NCBI GenBank assembly: GCA_018398765.1
Contig: JAHBMJ010001827.1
Span: forward strand, 1-25,657
Length of the DNA: 25,657 nucleotides
Reading direction: 5' to 3'
Source: Chromera velia
Lineage: Eukaryota; Sar; Chromeraceae
Translations under genes and position numbers: made by a program
Notes under the pieces: model-generated
Seen by the model: the letters and a program-made list of their open reading frames with translations, nothing else
What the model was told of the DNA's origin: nothing
The model's database searches: none
Shown: piece after piece, positions 1 to 9,340 of the stretch
Layout: the number at the start of each line of letters is the position of its first letter
How positions within the stretch are numbered: the first letter of the stretch is position 1

Positions 1-35
1 ATTTTTACCGACAACGGCCCTTGCTTGGTAAAAAT
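1..35. repeat. 35-bp palindromic repeat, copy 1
   Basis: The unit starts with ATTTTTACC and ends with its exact complement GGTAAAAAT, giving a 9-bp stem. Its reverse complement matches the unit at 148-182 at 31 of 35 positions. It begins at the window edge, so a larger repeat may extend to the left. A single further arm, ATTTTTACCC, lies at 207-216. C-rich runs flank both units. Function is unknown; it may be a small hairpin repeat or the end of a mobile element. Confidence 0.6.
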
Positions 36-145
36 ATACCCCCCCTACTCCCACTTTAAAATTTTTCTGTTTCTGTTGTGTGTCAAAAAGTTGTTCTCTA
101 TCCTTTTCTCTGCTGCTTTGTATGCGCCACCTCCCCCAGCCCCCT

Positions 146-184
146 GCATTTTTACCGAGAAGGGGCTGTTGTCGGTAAAAATGC
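146..184. repeat. Palindromic repeat, copy 2 (13-bp stem)
   Basis: Positions 146-158 pair perfectly with 172-184 around a 13-nt loop. The inner 35 bp (148-182) are an inverted copy of positions 1-35. The stem is longer than in copy 1 because the flanking GC and GA/TC bases also pair. No coding sequence is convincing around it; the local reading frames are proline and cysteine rich and reflect the C-rich DNA. Confidence 0.65.
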
Positions 185-216
185 GCCCCCCCTCAGACCC
201 CCCTACATTTTTACCC

Positions 217-834
217 AGATCACGTACTTTCCTCTGCTTTTATACCCCTGCTCTCCTTTCTGTTTATTGCAGTCCACCCTGTTTGACAGTGTTGTTTCTG
301 TATCGTGGTGGTGTTCTCTACTGCTGCCAAGTAGAGGTCTGAACTGTCAGAAAGGAACCTCTCTTATCCGAGCCTCAGCATACCTATATCTGTGTCTACC
401 TCTCCCTCCCTCTCCCTCTCCCTCTCCCTCTCCCTCTCCCCCCCTTCTCTCTCTCTCTCTCCCTCTCTCCCCCTCTTTTCTCTTCTCGTACCTTTTTCTA
501 TGAGTTTTTCATTCACTCTTTCTGTCACGTGCTCTCTCTCTCTCTCTATATATATGTGTGTGTGTATGTGTGTGTGTGTGTGCATCCGTAACCGTACGTG
601 TCCGTGTGTCACAGTGTCTGTGTCTGTGTCGATGTACGCCAGTGTCCACAAGCTGACGCAAGCATGTTTGGTTATATGTATACATAATTGTCTGTTTAAC
701 TTCTTTCTCCCCTCCTTCCCTCCCCTTCTCTCCCTATATCTCTCTCTATCTGTCCCTCTGTCTCTGCTTTGACATCGACTCGGAGTCCTCTCGGCACCTC
801 CCTTTCCGCCTCCTCCCGGTATTTCCCCTTCCTC
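217..834. other. CT-rich non-coding tract with microsatellites
   Basis: I see no gene here. Positions about 396-440 are a (CCCTCT)n array, 445-480 is CT-rich, about 533-582 is a (CT)n/(TA)n/(TG)n compound microsatellite, and 700-770 is again pyrimidine-rich. Open frames on both strands are low-complexity translations of these arrays. The stretch ends at the insertion site of the LTR retrotransposon; its last four bases, CCTC, are the left copy of the target duplication. Confidence 0.7.
831..834. repeat. Target-site duplication, left copy (CCTC)
   Basis: CCTC lies directly before the 5' LTR and again directly after the 3' LTR at 14017-14020. A fifth base does not match. Four to six bp is usual for gypsy integrases. 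Because the local sequence is CT-rich, a chance match of four bases is possible, but both LTR ends are canonical. Confidence 0.7.
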
Positions 835-1634
835 TGTTCTGTTGAAGTTATAGGCAATAGAATGAAGTTAGGTTTTTAGATCGAAGGCTAGTAAGAACGA
901 TATAGACTAGTCTTATTTTGTTAGTAAATATTTAGTTATTAAATTGAGCAACAGGAATGATAGATTAAGAAGTCATGGAGAAAGATCAATCGGAATGTAA
1001 GAGTCAAGGTCTTATAGGGCTGATATACAGTAAAGGGTGTTTACCTTGATAGAAGATTGGTAGAGAATGGATGAAAATGAATTAAACACTCGGTATAAAA
1101 GAAATAAAGTCAGACAATATCAGAAAGCTGATAAAAGAAATAAGGTTAAAAAGTTTGAGTAAAAAAAAACCAATAGAGTTAATAAGAAAGACGGAAAATA
1201 GATTGATAGAAGGTCAAGCAATGAGTCTGATAATACACCGATACAAAGCCGATTAATCAGTTCTGTATCGGTTAAGGCAAAGTATGTCAAACTGGATACA
1301 CTTTCAAAAATGAAAGTCTGTCAAACATGATACACTTACACAATTGATACACTTTCATAATTGGCAACCTTTGTAGGAAACAAGCATAAAATGCAACTTT
1401 AAAAAAAAAGAAAAGAAAGAATCGATTAAAAACTTGACCTCGGAGTAACAGAATTGAATCCCAAATCGAGTTGACTTACCTTCTGGAAGAATTGACTTGA
1501 AGCGATCTGAACCGACCTTTACTGACTTCAATAACACTGAGTGAATAATTAAAAGATATATTCAACTCCAATTCTAGTTTTATTCTTCCGTTTCGGCTTC
1601 GTCTGACCTACTGAGTTCGGAAGAGCATGGAACA
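835..1634 (+). repeat. 5' LTR (800 bp)
   Basis: Starts TGTTCTGTTG and ends GGAACA, so it has the TG...CA ends expected of LTRs. It aligns without gaps to 13217-14016 with 27 differences, 25 of which are transitions. It contains a TATA box (1094-1100) at the same offset as in the 3' LTR. The region is AT-rich and non-coding; short frames on the minus strand inside it are not genes. Confidence 0.97.
1094..1100 (+). promoter_or_regulatory. TATA box of the 5' LTR
   Basis: TATAAAA follows GG at LTR offset 259 and is identical at 13476-13482 in the 3' LTR. Its place about one third into the LTR suits a U3 promoter, with transcription starting about 25-30 bases downstream. An AATAAA follows at 1103-1108 and could be the polyadenylation signal when read in the 3' LTR, but this is uncertain. 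Confidence 0.5.
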
Positions 1635-1636
1635 CG

Positions 1637-1660
1637 TGGTGACGCCAGCGAGAGTCGAAC
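1637..1660 (+). other. Primer-binding site for a tRNA
   Basis: Two bases after the LTR the sequence begins TGG, complementary to a tRNA CCA end, and continues as the complement of a 3' acceptor strand ending TGGCGTCA-CCA. It then matches a T-arm 3' stem CTCGC and T-loop TTCGACT, so complementarity appears to run about 23 nt from the CCA end through the T-loop. Discriminator A fits a leucine-type tRNA, but I cannot name the tRNA from this alone. Confidence 0.75.
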
Positions 1661-1712
1661 CTCAACTGTGTCTGACCTGAGAAACAGGAACAAGTCCCCT
1701 CTAGGGCTTGAC

Positions 1713-2054
1713 ATGAACAAAATTGCTTCTATCCAAGCTACTGAGACCACCCTCTTCCTCGCGAAGAAACCGGGTATCAGGAGACCTGTGAGAGGCAAGT
1801 ACTTTAGCTACTTTCTCTCATTCGAGACCAAACACCTGCGTGCCCTCTTCGTCCATACTCATCTCCTCCCTCTGGATCTAGCTGTCCCTACCCCTCTTCG
1901 CTGGAATTCTTACATCGGAGACTTCACAGATACGTGTGCACGAATTGCATCTCTGGATCTTGTGCCTCTCGAACCCCATCGCTTACACCTACCTAGCAAC
2001 AGCTATGAATACGCCTTCACTCCCATCCCCTTCGGCCAATCCACTGATGAGTAG
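1713..2054 (+). CDS. Leader reading frame of the retrotransposon, possible Gag N-terminus
   Basis: An intact frame of 113 codons starts at ATG 1713, 53 bases after the primer-binding site; the frame is open from about 1668 without an ATG. Codon use is regular (many C- and T-ending codons), unlike the surrounding untranslated DNA, so I think it was coding. I recognise no domain. It is basic near the start (around GIRRPVRGKY) and contains WNSYIGDFTDTC in the middle. The same frame stays protein-like to about 2140 beyond the TAG at 2052. It may be the first part of an unusually long Gag or a separate small protein translated before Gag. Confidence 0.45.
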   Translation: MNKIASIQATETTLFLAKKPGIRRPVRGKYFSYFLSFETKHLRALFVHTHLLPLDLAVPTPLRWNSYIGDFTDTCARIASLDLVPLEPHRLHLPSNSYEYAFTPIPFGQSTDE

Positions 2055-2280
2055 ATTGCTCCAAAACCCAGATTGAACAGGACCAGAATGCGAGGCGCTG
2101 TCAAAATCGCTGACAAGTCTCCCTTTCTGTCCTCTGTATAGATTTCTTATCCGACAGGAATTCATTGCGAAGCGCTATCAAATTTTCTTTCTTTCTTCCC
2201 CTTTTTCTTTATACTTCGACAAAATACTTCCCACTCAAGGAAACAGACAGAAAAGACCACCCATCAACTTTGACCAGAGC

Positions 2281-2607
2281 ATGGCTTAGACAACCAAGGT
2301 ACTTAAAGCCGTTGTTGGTTCCCTTCCCGATAGAGCAGTTTCCGAAAGAGAGGAACAAGCCCGCCTCCTTGCCAAGGAAGCCCTCGAAAGGAACGCTGCC
2401 TTCGTAAGCAACCCACAAAACTTAAACGTCTTCTTGTTAGACCAGTACAGCTATCAAGTCTGGGCCCACAACCGACAGTCCTCTCTCGGTCTGAAGGCTC
2501 TCGGCCTTGATACCACCCCCCAAGAGAAATTCATCTGCATTCAACACCTACAGCTTCCCCCTTACTTTGTGTCCAACAGTAGGTGGGTCTGGCCGTATTC
2601 TGATTGA
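2281..2607 (+). pseudogene. Gag N-terminal fragment, broken
   Basis: The frame starts at ATG 2281, meets TAG at 2287-2289 and is then open to TGA at 2605-2607. It translates to an amphipathic, protein-like stretch (for example SEREEQARLLAKEALERNAA, a likely helix, then NVFLLDQYSYQVW). It lies upstream of the lysine-rich part of Gag but in a different frame, so the boundary near 2607-2648 needs a frameshift. No named domain is visible; I assign it to Gag by position only. Confidence 0.45.
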
Positions 2608-2647
2608 TTCCGATCCCCTTCGATAGAATTACGATGCCCGCGCATAA

Positions 2648-4396
2648 CACCAGGCTGGCAAAAGCGAAGGCAAAAGCTCTAGCAAATGCTGTAGCAAAGG
2701 CAAAGGTAAAAGGTCTCCCAAACTGAAAGCTAAAGCTAAAGCTAAAGGCAAAGCCAAAGCTAAAGCCAAGGCTGCTCTCCTACTTGCTGCTCCTTCAGAC
2801 CCAGCCCAACCCAACGCCAACCAGAACGAGGATCCACATGCAGATGGAGAAGCAGTAGGACAAAATCCTCAGGCTGAACATCCTGACGTCCAGATGGGAG
2901 TAGCAGCACCAGCAAACCCCAACCCAGAAGAAGAAGAAGAAATATAAGAAGTACCGATGAACGAAGGAGAACAACAGGGGGCCTCCAGACACAACAACCA
3001 GCCTCCAAGGGGACCCCCGCCTCAGTCAGTGCTCAGCAGCATTGACCCCCAATTCCTCAGAGACCTGCAGACTCAGAGATTTATCTTCAGGTTGGACGGA
3101 CAGGGGAATGTCGTCCCTGTGCATATGGATACCAATTACTCTCCCGACATTCCCGAGACTCCCACCAGACATCGTCTCTCCCCAAAAGTACATACCGAAT
3201 CGCGGCCTACAAGAGACATACCAAAAGTGAAAGTAGACCTTCCTTCCTTCTCGGGAGATCGAACACAAACAAGGGCATATTGGGGGAGGATGATTCATCT
3301 CTACAATCGGATGCAGTGGAATTTCTTCGACTTCAGAGACATGTACTTTCCCTCCATACTCCCGGGTAGAGCCAAAACCTAGTATGATCAACTTCCTCCT
3401 GGAAAGTTGCTTCTCATCAGCTCCCTTGTGCAGCTCACAGACCTCTTCCTGAACGAATACAAATTAACAGAAGCAGATCAAGACTCAGCAGAAGAAAAGC
3501 TTTTTTCCCTCAAACAGAAAGTTACTGAGTCACTGGAAGATTATGTAAACAGGTATCGAAATCTATGTAGTGAGAGTGGAAAGGACATAGACGCGTCAAC
3601 TGTCACTAAACACTTCATGAAAGGAGTTGTTAACGAGACAGTGAGAATGGCACTGAGAACAAAAGATTACTCTTCGTTTCAAGAACTTCTCTTGGATGCA
3701 AAGAAATACTCTTCTGTAACTCCGGCAACATATCAGGTCTCTGTTTCCAGTGCAAAAATAGGAAGGACGGGACCCCCGGGGGAAAGATTGGAAATCACCT
3801 ACCCAGATAGTGATGACGTACCCATGCAAGATGTCCCACAAGGAACCTCTATAGTGAACGTTGCAAACATCGCACACGAAATACTGCAGTCAAGGGCACA
3901 GTGTACTAAATGTGCAGGGACCAGGACACACACTATGAATGGATGCATGCTTCTACCCGAGATAGAATGTAACTATTGTCACAAGAAAGGACATATCAGA
4001 GCTGTATGCCAAATCAAGAGAAAGGATGAGATGGCAGCTGAAAGAACAGAAAGAGATTGGAGAGGAAGGGAACAGTATATTCAAAACATAGACAGAGATC
4101 AAAGGGACATAAATGGATGGGGAGGACCAATGCGAGGACCACCGAGAAAATTTGAAGGAAACAGTGGTAGGACACTCAGACCCTACCAAATATACCGCCC
4201 CTTCCCTCCCAATAGACACCCACCTCAACCGTGGAATCGACCGCATATGAATCCACCAGCGCCTCGAACTCCATTCTCGATGTCGAAGCCGATGAGACCG
4301 AATCACACCATTCCCCAACCAGGGGGTCCTCCGCCTCGACTGGCAACCCATGCGAATGCCATTCCGGTGAACCAAAACCAAGAACAAAAACACTGA
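2648..4396 (+). pseudogene. gag: Gag polyprotein (capsid and nucleocapsid), interrupted
   Basis: One frame, broken by TAA 2945-2947 and TAG 3380-3382, runs to TGA 4394-4396. Order: a Lys/Ala/Gly repeat (about 2670-2775), an acidic Pro/Glu linker, a Retrotrans_gag-type capsid domain (about 3230-3730, with YDQLPPGK, DLFLNEY and LEDYVNRYRNLC), then two zinc knuckles. The second, at 3968-4009, is a perfect CX2CX4HX4C. The first, at 3902-3946, is CX2CX5HX4C, one residue longer than normal. A Pro/Arg-rich tail with PNRHPPQPWNRPH follows. The TAG at 3380 sits where the family has the Trp of a WY pair, pointing to TGG-to-TAG. The protein would coat and package the element RNA in the cytoplasm. ATG 2957 opens the longer undamaged half. 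Confidence 0.85.
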
Positions 4397-4399
4397 GGT

Positions 4400-4426
4400 G
4401 TATGCAGTTCCGAGGCAACTGCATAC
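4400..4426 (+). promoter_or_regulatory. Stem-loop at the gag-pol junction
   Basis: Ten bases GTATGCAGTT (4400-4409) pair perfectly with AACTGCATAC (4417-4426) around a 7-nt loop. It begins 4 nt after the gag stop and ends 16 nt before the first pol ATG (4443). Gag and pol are in different frames and a TAA directly precedes the pol ATG, so a role in reinitiation or another recoding step is possible. The pairing is seen; the role is inferred. Confidence 0.5.
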
Positions 4427-4442
4427 GAACAAAAAGCTTTAA

Positions 4443-5348
4443 ATGAAAGAGGACCGAAAACAACCCAACCTTTCACCCCTTCCTTCTGCTCTCATTGCTC
4501 ATATCAGACTTTCTTCACCAGGTGTAGGACTCTTCATTTCTCTTTCTAAAGAAAAAACTCCTTCTACAGTTGCTCTTATTGACACGGGGGCCGAAGTCTC
4601 TTTATTGCACACAAAAGTCTTTCGACGTCTCAGGAAAGAAATACTAGGTTTGACTGTACAAAGAATTCCACTGACTATAAAAGGAGAAGGGGGACAAGAA
4701 TTGGGAAATGAAAAGTCCATCTCTCTGTGAGTAAACATAGAAGGGAAGATGAAAAAACACAGATTTTACATTTCTTCTTCTATCAAAAATGAATGTATTC
4801 TCGGAAAGTCGTTTTGCAATGAACATATTTTGTCTCTCTTTTTCAACCCCGACATCCTTCAGCTGAAAGAAGAAGGAGAAAATCCATGTGAGATTTCTCT
4901 CCGCCCTGTGGAAATTCTCAGGAAAGAAAAACAGTTTATCCAGTCACCTCTCTTCCTTCAAAGAAAAGAAACTCTCCCTCCTTCCTCTTTCTCTCATGTG
5001 TCTATCTCCCTACCTGACGATTTTGTGATTCCCAATAGAAGTGTTGTACATGTAGAGGGCAGTTTGGGATGATATGCACCCATGGGGACCTATCTGTATG
5101 ACAGCATGGGAAGGATAGAAGACCGAAGTGTTCATATTGCTGTGATCAATGCAGCTACACGTCGATCTTTCACTTTCCCTCCTAATCTCCATATTGTATA
5201 TACATCTATTTGTGGAACTGAAGGAGAAGAAAATCAAGCGTTTTCAACCATCTGTACAAAAAACCACGAGAGTGGAGAAAAGGATAAGAGGGTGCAACAA
5301 GACTGCAACATATCAGCAGCACAAATGTCTATATCGGAAGATTCATAA
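4443..5348 (+). pseudogene. pol: Pol: aspartic protease and linker, interrupted
   Basis: The frame opens at ATG 4443. The retropepsin active site LIDTGAEVSLL (catalytic Asp codon 4581-4583) is intact, and an ILGKSF segment about 70 residues later matches the second conserved ILG motif. In-frame TGA at 4728-4730 and 5070-5072 and TAA at 5346-5348 break the frame without shifting it. The protease would cut Gag-Pol into its mature parts. The linker to RT (about 4850-5430) is charged and of no clear family. Both TGA codons could derive from CGA or TGG by one transition. Confidence 0.85.
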
Positions 5349-6239
5349 GAAAAAGAAAAGGACAAACTTCTTTCACAAGAAAAAGAAGAAGCGATCAAAC
5401 AAATCAAGGAGACGGTTGAGAAGGCCAGGAATTTGAACCCAGAAGAAAAGAAGAGATTGGAGCTTCTACTATTAGAGTTCACTTCCCTTTTTCCAACTAA
5501 GCGAAACCTGGGATCATTGGAAGAAATCGAACATGCCATAGAAACGAACACAGAAAAACCAGTTTTTGTCAGACCTAGACAGGTGCCGCATGCGCTCAGA
5601 AAAAAGGTAGAAAAACAAATAAATAATTGGTTGCAGTCAGGAGTAATCACAGAAAGCTTCAGTCCCTGGAGTGCTCCGATCTTTTGCGTGAAAAAGAAAG
5701 GACCAGGAAATAAAATCAGATTGTGTGTCGACTACCGCTGTCTAAACGCTGTTCTGAAGAAGAAAAACTGGCCCTTACCTCATATAGATGACATTCTGAC
5801 TCAGCTCCAAGGGAAAAAGTGGCTCTCAGTCATTGACCTTGCTTCGGCTTTCAATCAAATGAAAGTAAGAGAGAAGGATCAAGAAAAACTTACATTTTCT
5901 TGTCACAAAGGATCGTACAAGTTTCTTTGCATACCTTTTGGCATTCAGTCCACTCCCGCCATGCTGCAGAAAACCATGGACCAATTGTTTAGTGGATTGA
6001 TGAATGTATGCGCATGGGGGTACATGGATGACTTACTCTGTGCATCTCAGTCTATAGAAGATCACTTCGTCGACCTTCACGCTGTGCTCACTCGCTTTAA
6101 AAATATCGGAGCGAAAATTTCATTCAGCAAATGTTCGTTCTTTTAACAGGAAATACAATATTTGGGCCATAAAATTACACCCACAGGTATTTTACCTTCA
6201 GGCAAGAAAACAGAATGTATTAAAAACGCTGTTCCTCCC
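5349..6239 (+). pseudogene. pol: Pol: reverse transcriptase domain, interrupted
   Basis: Same frame as the protease. Recognisable RT blocks in order: SGVITESFSPWSAPIFCVKKK, then IRLCVDYRCLNAV, then PLPHIDDIL, then WLSVIDLASAFNQMKV (first catalytic Asp), then FGIQSTPAMLQKTMD, and the YMDD box at 6021-6032 with both aspartates. A TAA at 6144-6146 falls just before the conserved YLGHKI block. Ty3/gypsy elements more often have Y-I/L-DD, so Met is slightly unusual. The enzyme copies element RNA into DNA inside cytoplasmic particles. Apart from the stop, the domain is complete. Confidence 0.95.
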
Positions 6240-6836
6240 AAGACTGTGAAAGAGACAAGGGGATTTTTAGGGTTGACGAGGTACTACAGGAAGTTTGTAG
6301 AGAAATATGCGTCAATAGCAGCACCATTGTATGACCTGACAAAGAAAAACATACCCTTTAAATGGGAGACGGCGCACCAAAAAGCATTTGACAGATTGAA
6401 ACAGATCTTCACCTCAGTTCCTGTGCTTGGCCATCCTCGTTGGGACGTTCCCTTCATCTTGAAATGTGATGCTTCACACTCTGCCATCTCTGCAATTCTG
6501 TGTCAAGAGGACAATAAAGGGCGTGAATATATAATTTTATATGCGTCAAGAAAACTCACATCAATAGAAAGATGCTGGCACGTAAGTGAGACCGAAATGC
6601 TTGCATGCACATAGGGAGTTGAGAAATTTAAGCCGTGGCTGTGGGGGAGAGAATTCATTATTTACACTGATCATGCAGCTTTGCAGTGGGTTCACCGACA
6701 GAAAGACACTAACCCCCGTCTTATGAGAATGAGTCTGAAACTGTCAGGATACGATTATCGAGTCATCCACAAAAAGGGAACGAGCAATACAGATGCAGAT
6801 GTGCTTATAAGAGGGTGTTTCGTTCACGAACGAATG
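6240..6836 (+). pseudogene. pol: Pol: RT connection and RNase H, interrupted
   Basis: Begins with the connection block (TRGFLGLTRYYRKFVEKYA) and continues into RNase H with KCDAS (catalytic Asp), SETEMLACT (catalytic Glu) and YTDHAAL (third Asp). TAG at 6612-6614 stands where the family has Trp (A-x-x-W-A/G), so it is very probably a TGG codon after a G-to-A change. The final conserved segment reads NTDADVLIRG where most relatives have ADALSR. RNase H removes the RNA strand during reverse transcription. Confidence 0.92.
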
Positions 6837-8250
6837 GAAGAAAAAGACTCAGACACAGAATCAGATGACTCAGTTGTGGTTGCGGCATACACGACAATGA
6901 AGAAAAGAAAAGAAGGAAATCTAGAATCAAACGTACCAAAACCTCTTGACGCACCTTTAATCGTGTCACCACACACAGTGGAAGATGTAAAATCTGCACA
7001 AAGAAAAGACCCAGAATTGTCACAAATGATTGAATATTTGGAAAAAAGAGAAATTCCAGAAGGACTCTCTTATCATGAAAGGATTCGTTTGGTCTCTCAA
7101 GCCCTTCTGTATTTGATGCATCAAGGACTACTCCTGCGTTTTCTCCCCCCTGCCAATGGACACCGCTCAGGCATGCGTTTTCTTTTGGCAGTACCAAAAC
7201 AAATGAGAGAAGCACTCTTACAGAATTCACATTCACACGTTTTGGCGGGACATATGGGGACGCACAGGGTGGTCAGGGCGTTGTCCGAGAAATATTTTTG
7301 GCCGAGTATGTATTTGGATGTGCAACAGTTTGTTCGTACCTACAGAAAATGCCAGATAAGGAGAAGGAATTTAGAGAAAGCATAGTACAAACCACAGATT
7401 ATTCGAGATACGCCGCTGGAAAGCTTTAGTTTTGACATCGTGGGTCCCCTTCCGGTGACGAAAGAGGGATACAAATACATTTTGGTTGTACTCTGTCTCG
7501 CATCCAGGTACGCAGAATTGATTCCACTGAAAAATCAAAAAGCAGATACAATCGCAACGGCACTTGTACAGCATTTGTCGTTATGGCACACCAGTGCGCC
7601 TGCAGTCAGACAGGGGGGCAAATCTCTTAGATCTGGTGGTTCAAAGTATCTGTCATTTAATCGGATCAGACAGAGTTTTAGCGACAGCATATTCTCCAGA
7701 AACACAAAAAAGAATCGAGAGAATCAATACAGACATAAAGAACTCGATAGCAAAATATGTAACCAAATCAGGGGGTGACTGGAGTGCGTATTGTGCCTTT
7801 ACCGCTTTCACACATAACAGTACGTATCAAACGAGTATTGGAATGAGCCCCTACCAGATCATCTTCGGTAAAGAACCCAACAATCCATCGCGTTTGTTGG
7901 CAGATTTATCTGTTGATGAGAAATTCCTTCTGCAAGATTACGTAGAGATTTTGAAGGATGTCAGAAAAGAGAACAAAGAAAGAATGCAACTTTTCTAAAC
8001 AGCAGCAGAACAAAGAATGAGAAGAAAACTCAAAAACAATCCTTTCAAACTAAGGATTTACAAGAAGGGCGATTACGTTTGGTTAGAAAAGGGAATAAGG
8101 AAAGACAAGAGGATCGGAAAAGGATTGAATGACTTATTTGAGGGGCCTTACTTGATTAATGCTTGTTTACCCAATGGAACTTTCGTTTTACGTAAACCGG
8201 GGGCACAGCAAACGATAACAGTCAATAGAAGAAGAATCAAACCCTTCCTT
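6837..8250 (+). pseudogene. pol: Pol: integrase, interrupted and frameshifted
   Basis: The zinc-binding N-terminus has HSHVLAGHMGTHRVV and RTYRKCQ; the first Cys of the usual C-x2-C is Tyr (TAC, one transition from TGC). The core has DIVGPLP (first Asp), then after a frameshift near 7573 LQSDRGANL (second Asp) and SPETQKRIERINTD (Glu), so the DDE triad is present. TAG 7383-7385 and TAA 7996-7998 interrupt it. The GPY/F-like C-terminal segment contains LFEGPYLI and ends near VNRRRIKPF. Integrase inserts the cDNA into chromosomes in the nucleus. Confidence 0.9.
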
Positions 8251-8637
8251 TCACGAAATTTGAATAAAAGCAACATGATAGAAGTGACGTACGAAGAAAT
8301 TGATGAAGAACCAGAAGAAGTGGTGGAAGTTGCGGATGATGAGGAAATGGCTGAGGTAAAAGAAGCGAGGGAGGAAGGGGAAATGAAACAAACTTCGTAA
8401 AAACGACACCAAACGGACTCAGCCGTTCAAAAGAAGAAAACAAAGACAAACAGTGTGGACAGAGACAGTCAAAGAGATTACGAGGTAGAAAAAATTTATG
8501 GTAGAAGGAAGAAAGGAGACAAATTTGAATATCTACTCAAATGGAAAGGATACGAAGAACTCACTTAGGAGACGGAAGATGACCTCTCATATCCCGAATT
8601 GGTTGAAGAATACCTGAGGAAAATCGAGGGACAATAA
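8251..8637 (+). pseudogene. pol: Pol: acidic linker and C-terminal chromodomain
   Basis: After integrase comes a Glu/Asp-rich linker ending at TAA 8398-8400. The same frame then continues into a chromodomain (8476-8634): DYEVEKIYGRR, FEYLLKWKGY, then T-stop-ETEDDL and a C-terminal helix, ending at TAA 8635-8637. TAG 8566-8568 replaces the Trp of the conserved T-W-E motif. The aromatic cage residues Tyr (8479), Trp (8542) and Tyr (8551) are all present, as in HP1-type domains that bind methylated histone H3 Lys9. In chromoviruses this domain directs integration to heterochromatin. Confidence 0.9.
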
Positions 8638-8660
8638 TGGGGCGGGGAGAAGAGTGAAGA

Positions 8661-8955
8661 GAGAGAGCGCTGACTGAATGAAAGAAGAGACGAGACATCT
8701 TCGTACATGTGAATAGAAAGAGAGAGCGCTGACTGAATGAAAGAAGAGATGAGACATCGTCGCACATGTGAATGGAAAAAGAGAGCACTGACTGAATGAA
8801 AGAAGAGACGAGACATCATCGCACATGTGAATGGAAAGAGAGAGCGCTGACTGAATGAAAGAAGAGACAAGACGTCGTCGCACATATGAATGGAAAGAGA
8901 GAACGCTGCCTGAATGAAAGAAGAGACGAGACACCGCGAGACGCCGTTGCATACG
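8661..8955 (+). repeat. 59-bp minisatellite, five copies
   Basis: Units start at about 8661, 8720, 8779, 8838 and 8897, each 59 bp and sharing GAGAGAGCGCTGACTGAATG, GAAGAAGAGA and a central ACATGTGAAT-like segment. It starts 24 bases after the pol stop. The array degrades rightwards into related but diverged units (see next entry). Long minus-strand frames across it are Ser/Phe-rich translations of the repeat, not genes. Confidence 0.85.
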
Positions 8956-9340
8956 TGAGTGGGGAAGAGAACACCATCTGAGTGAAAGGAGAAACTGGCT
9001 TCTGTATGATGAGAGAAAAGGAGGAACTGTGGTTACACGAACGGAAGGAGAAGAATCAATTCTGCATAAAGCATGAAAGGCAGAATTGTAATTGTATGAA
9101 TGGAAGAAGGAAGTTGACTTCCGCATGAAAAGATGGATAGAAGGAAGAAATGTGGTTGTATAGATAGAAGGGGAGACGGATATCTGCATAGAGAACTGAG
9201 AGAAAGAATTGTGGATTGTATAAATGGAAAGGGAGACGAAGGGAGACTGACCTCTGTATAGGGAAGAACCAGGCATGGTTGTTACATGGAACGGGAGACT
9301 GGCTCCTGCATGAAAATTTGGACAAAAAAGACATCGTTGT
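8956..9340 (+). repeat. Degenerate continuation of the minisatellite
   Basis: Purine-rich DNA with loosely repeated modules of about 60 bp (GTGGTTGTAT/GTGGATTGTAT, GAATGGAAG, CTTCCGCATGA / CTCCTGCATGA). The period is blurred and the copies carry indels. It probably derives from the same array as 8661-8955. I see no coding sequence. Confidence 0.5.

Noticed and set aside
364-772. Reading frames in the CT/TG-rich tract
   Set aside because: Low-complexity translations of microsatellites on both strands.
1637-1665. A tRNA gene on the minus strand at the T-arm-like sequence
   Set aside because: Only the 3' end of a tRNA is matched, it lies directly after the LTR, and the T-stem 5' half does not pair. 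A primer-binding site is the right reading.
3380-8568. CA-to-TA context of the stop mutations as proof of RIP
   Set aside because: Any transition that turns TGG into TAG, or CAG/CAA into a stop, necessarily creates TA, so stops alone carry no context information. Only the LTR and inverted-repeat comparisons are informative.
8661-8955. CRISPR-like array
   Set aside because: Whole 59-bp units repeat with no unique spacers, and the context is a eukaryotic retrotransposon.
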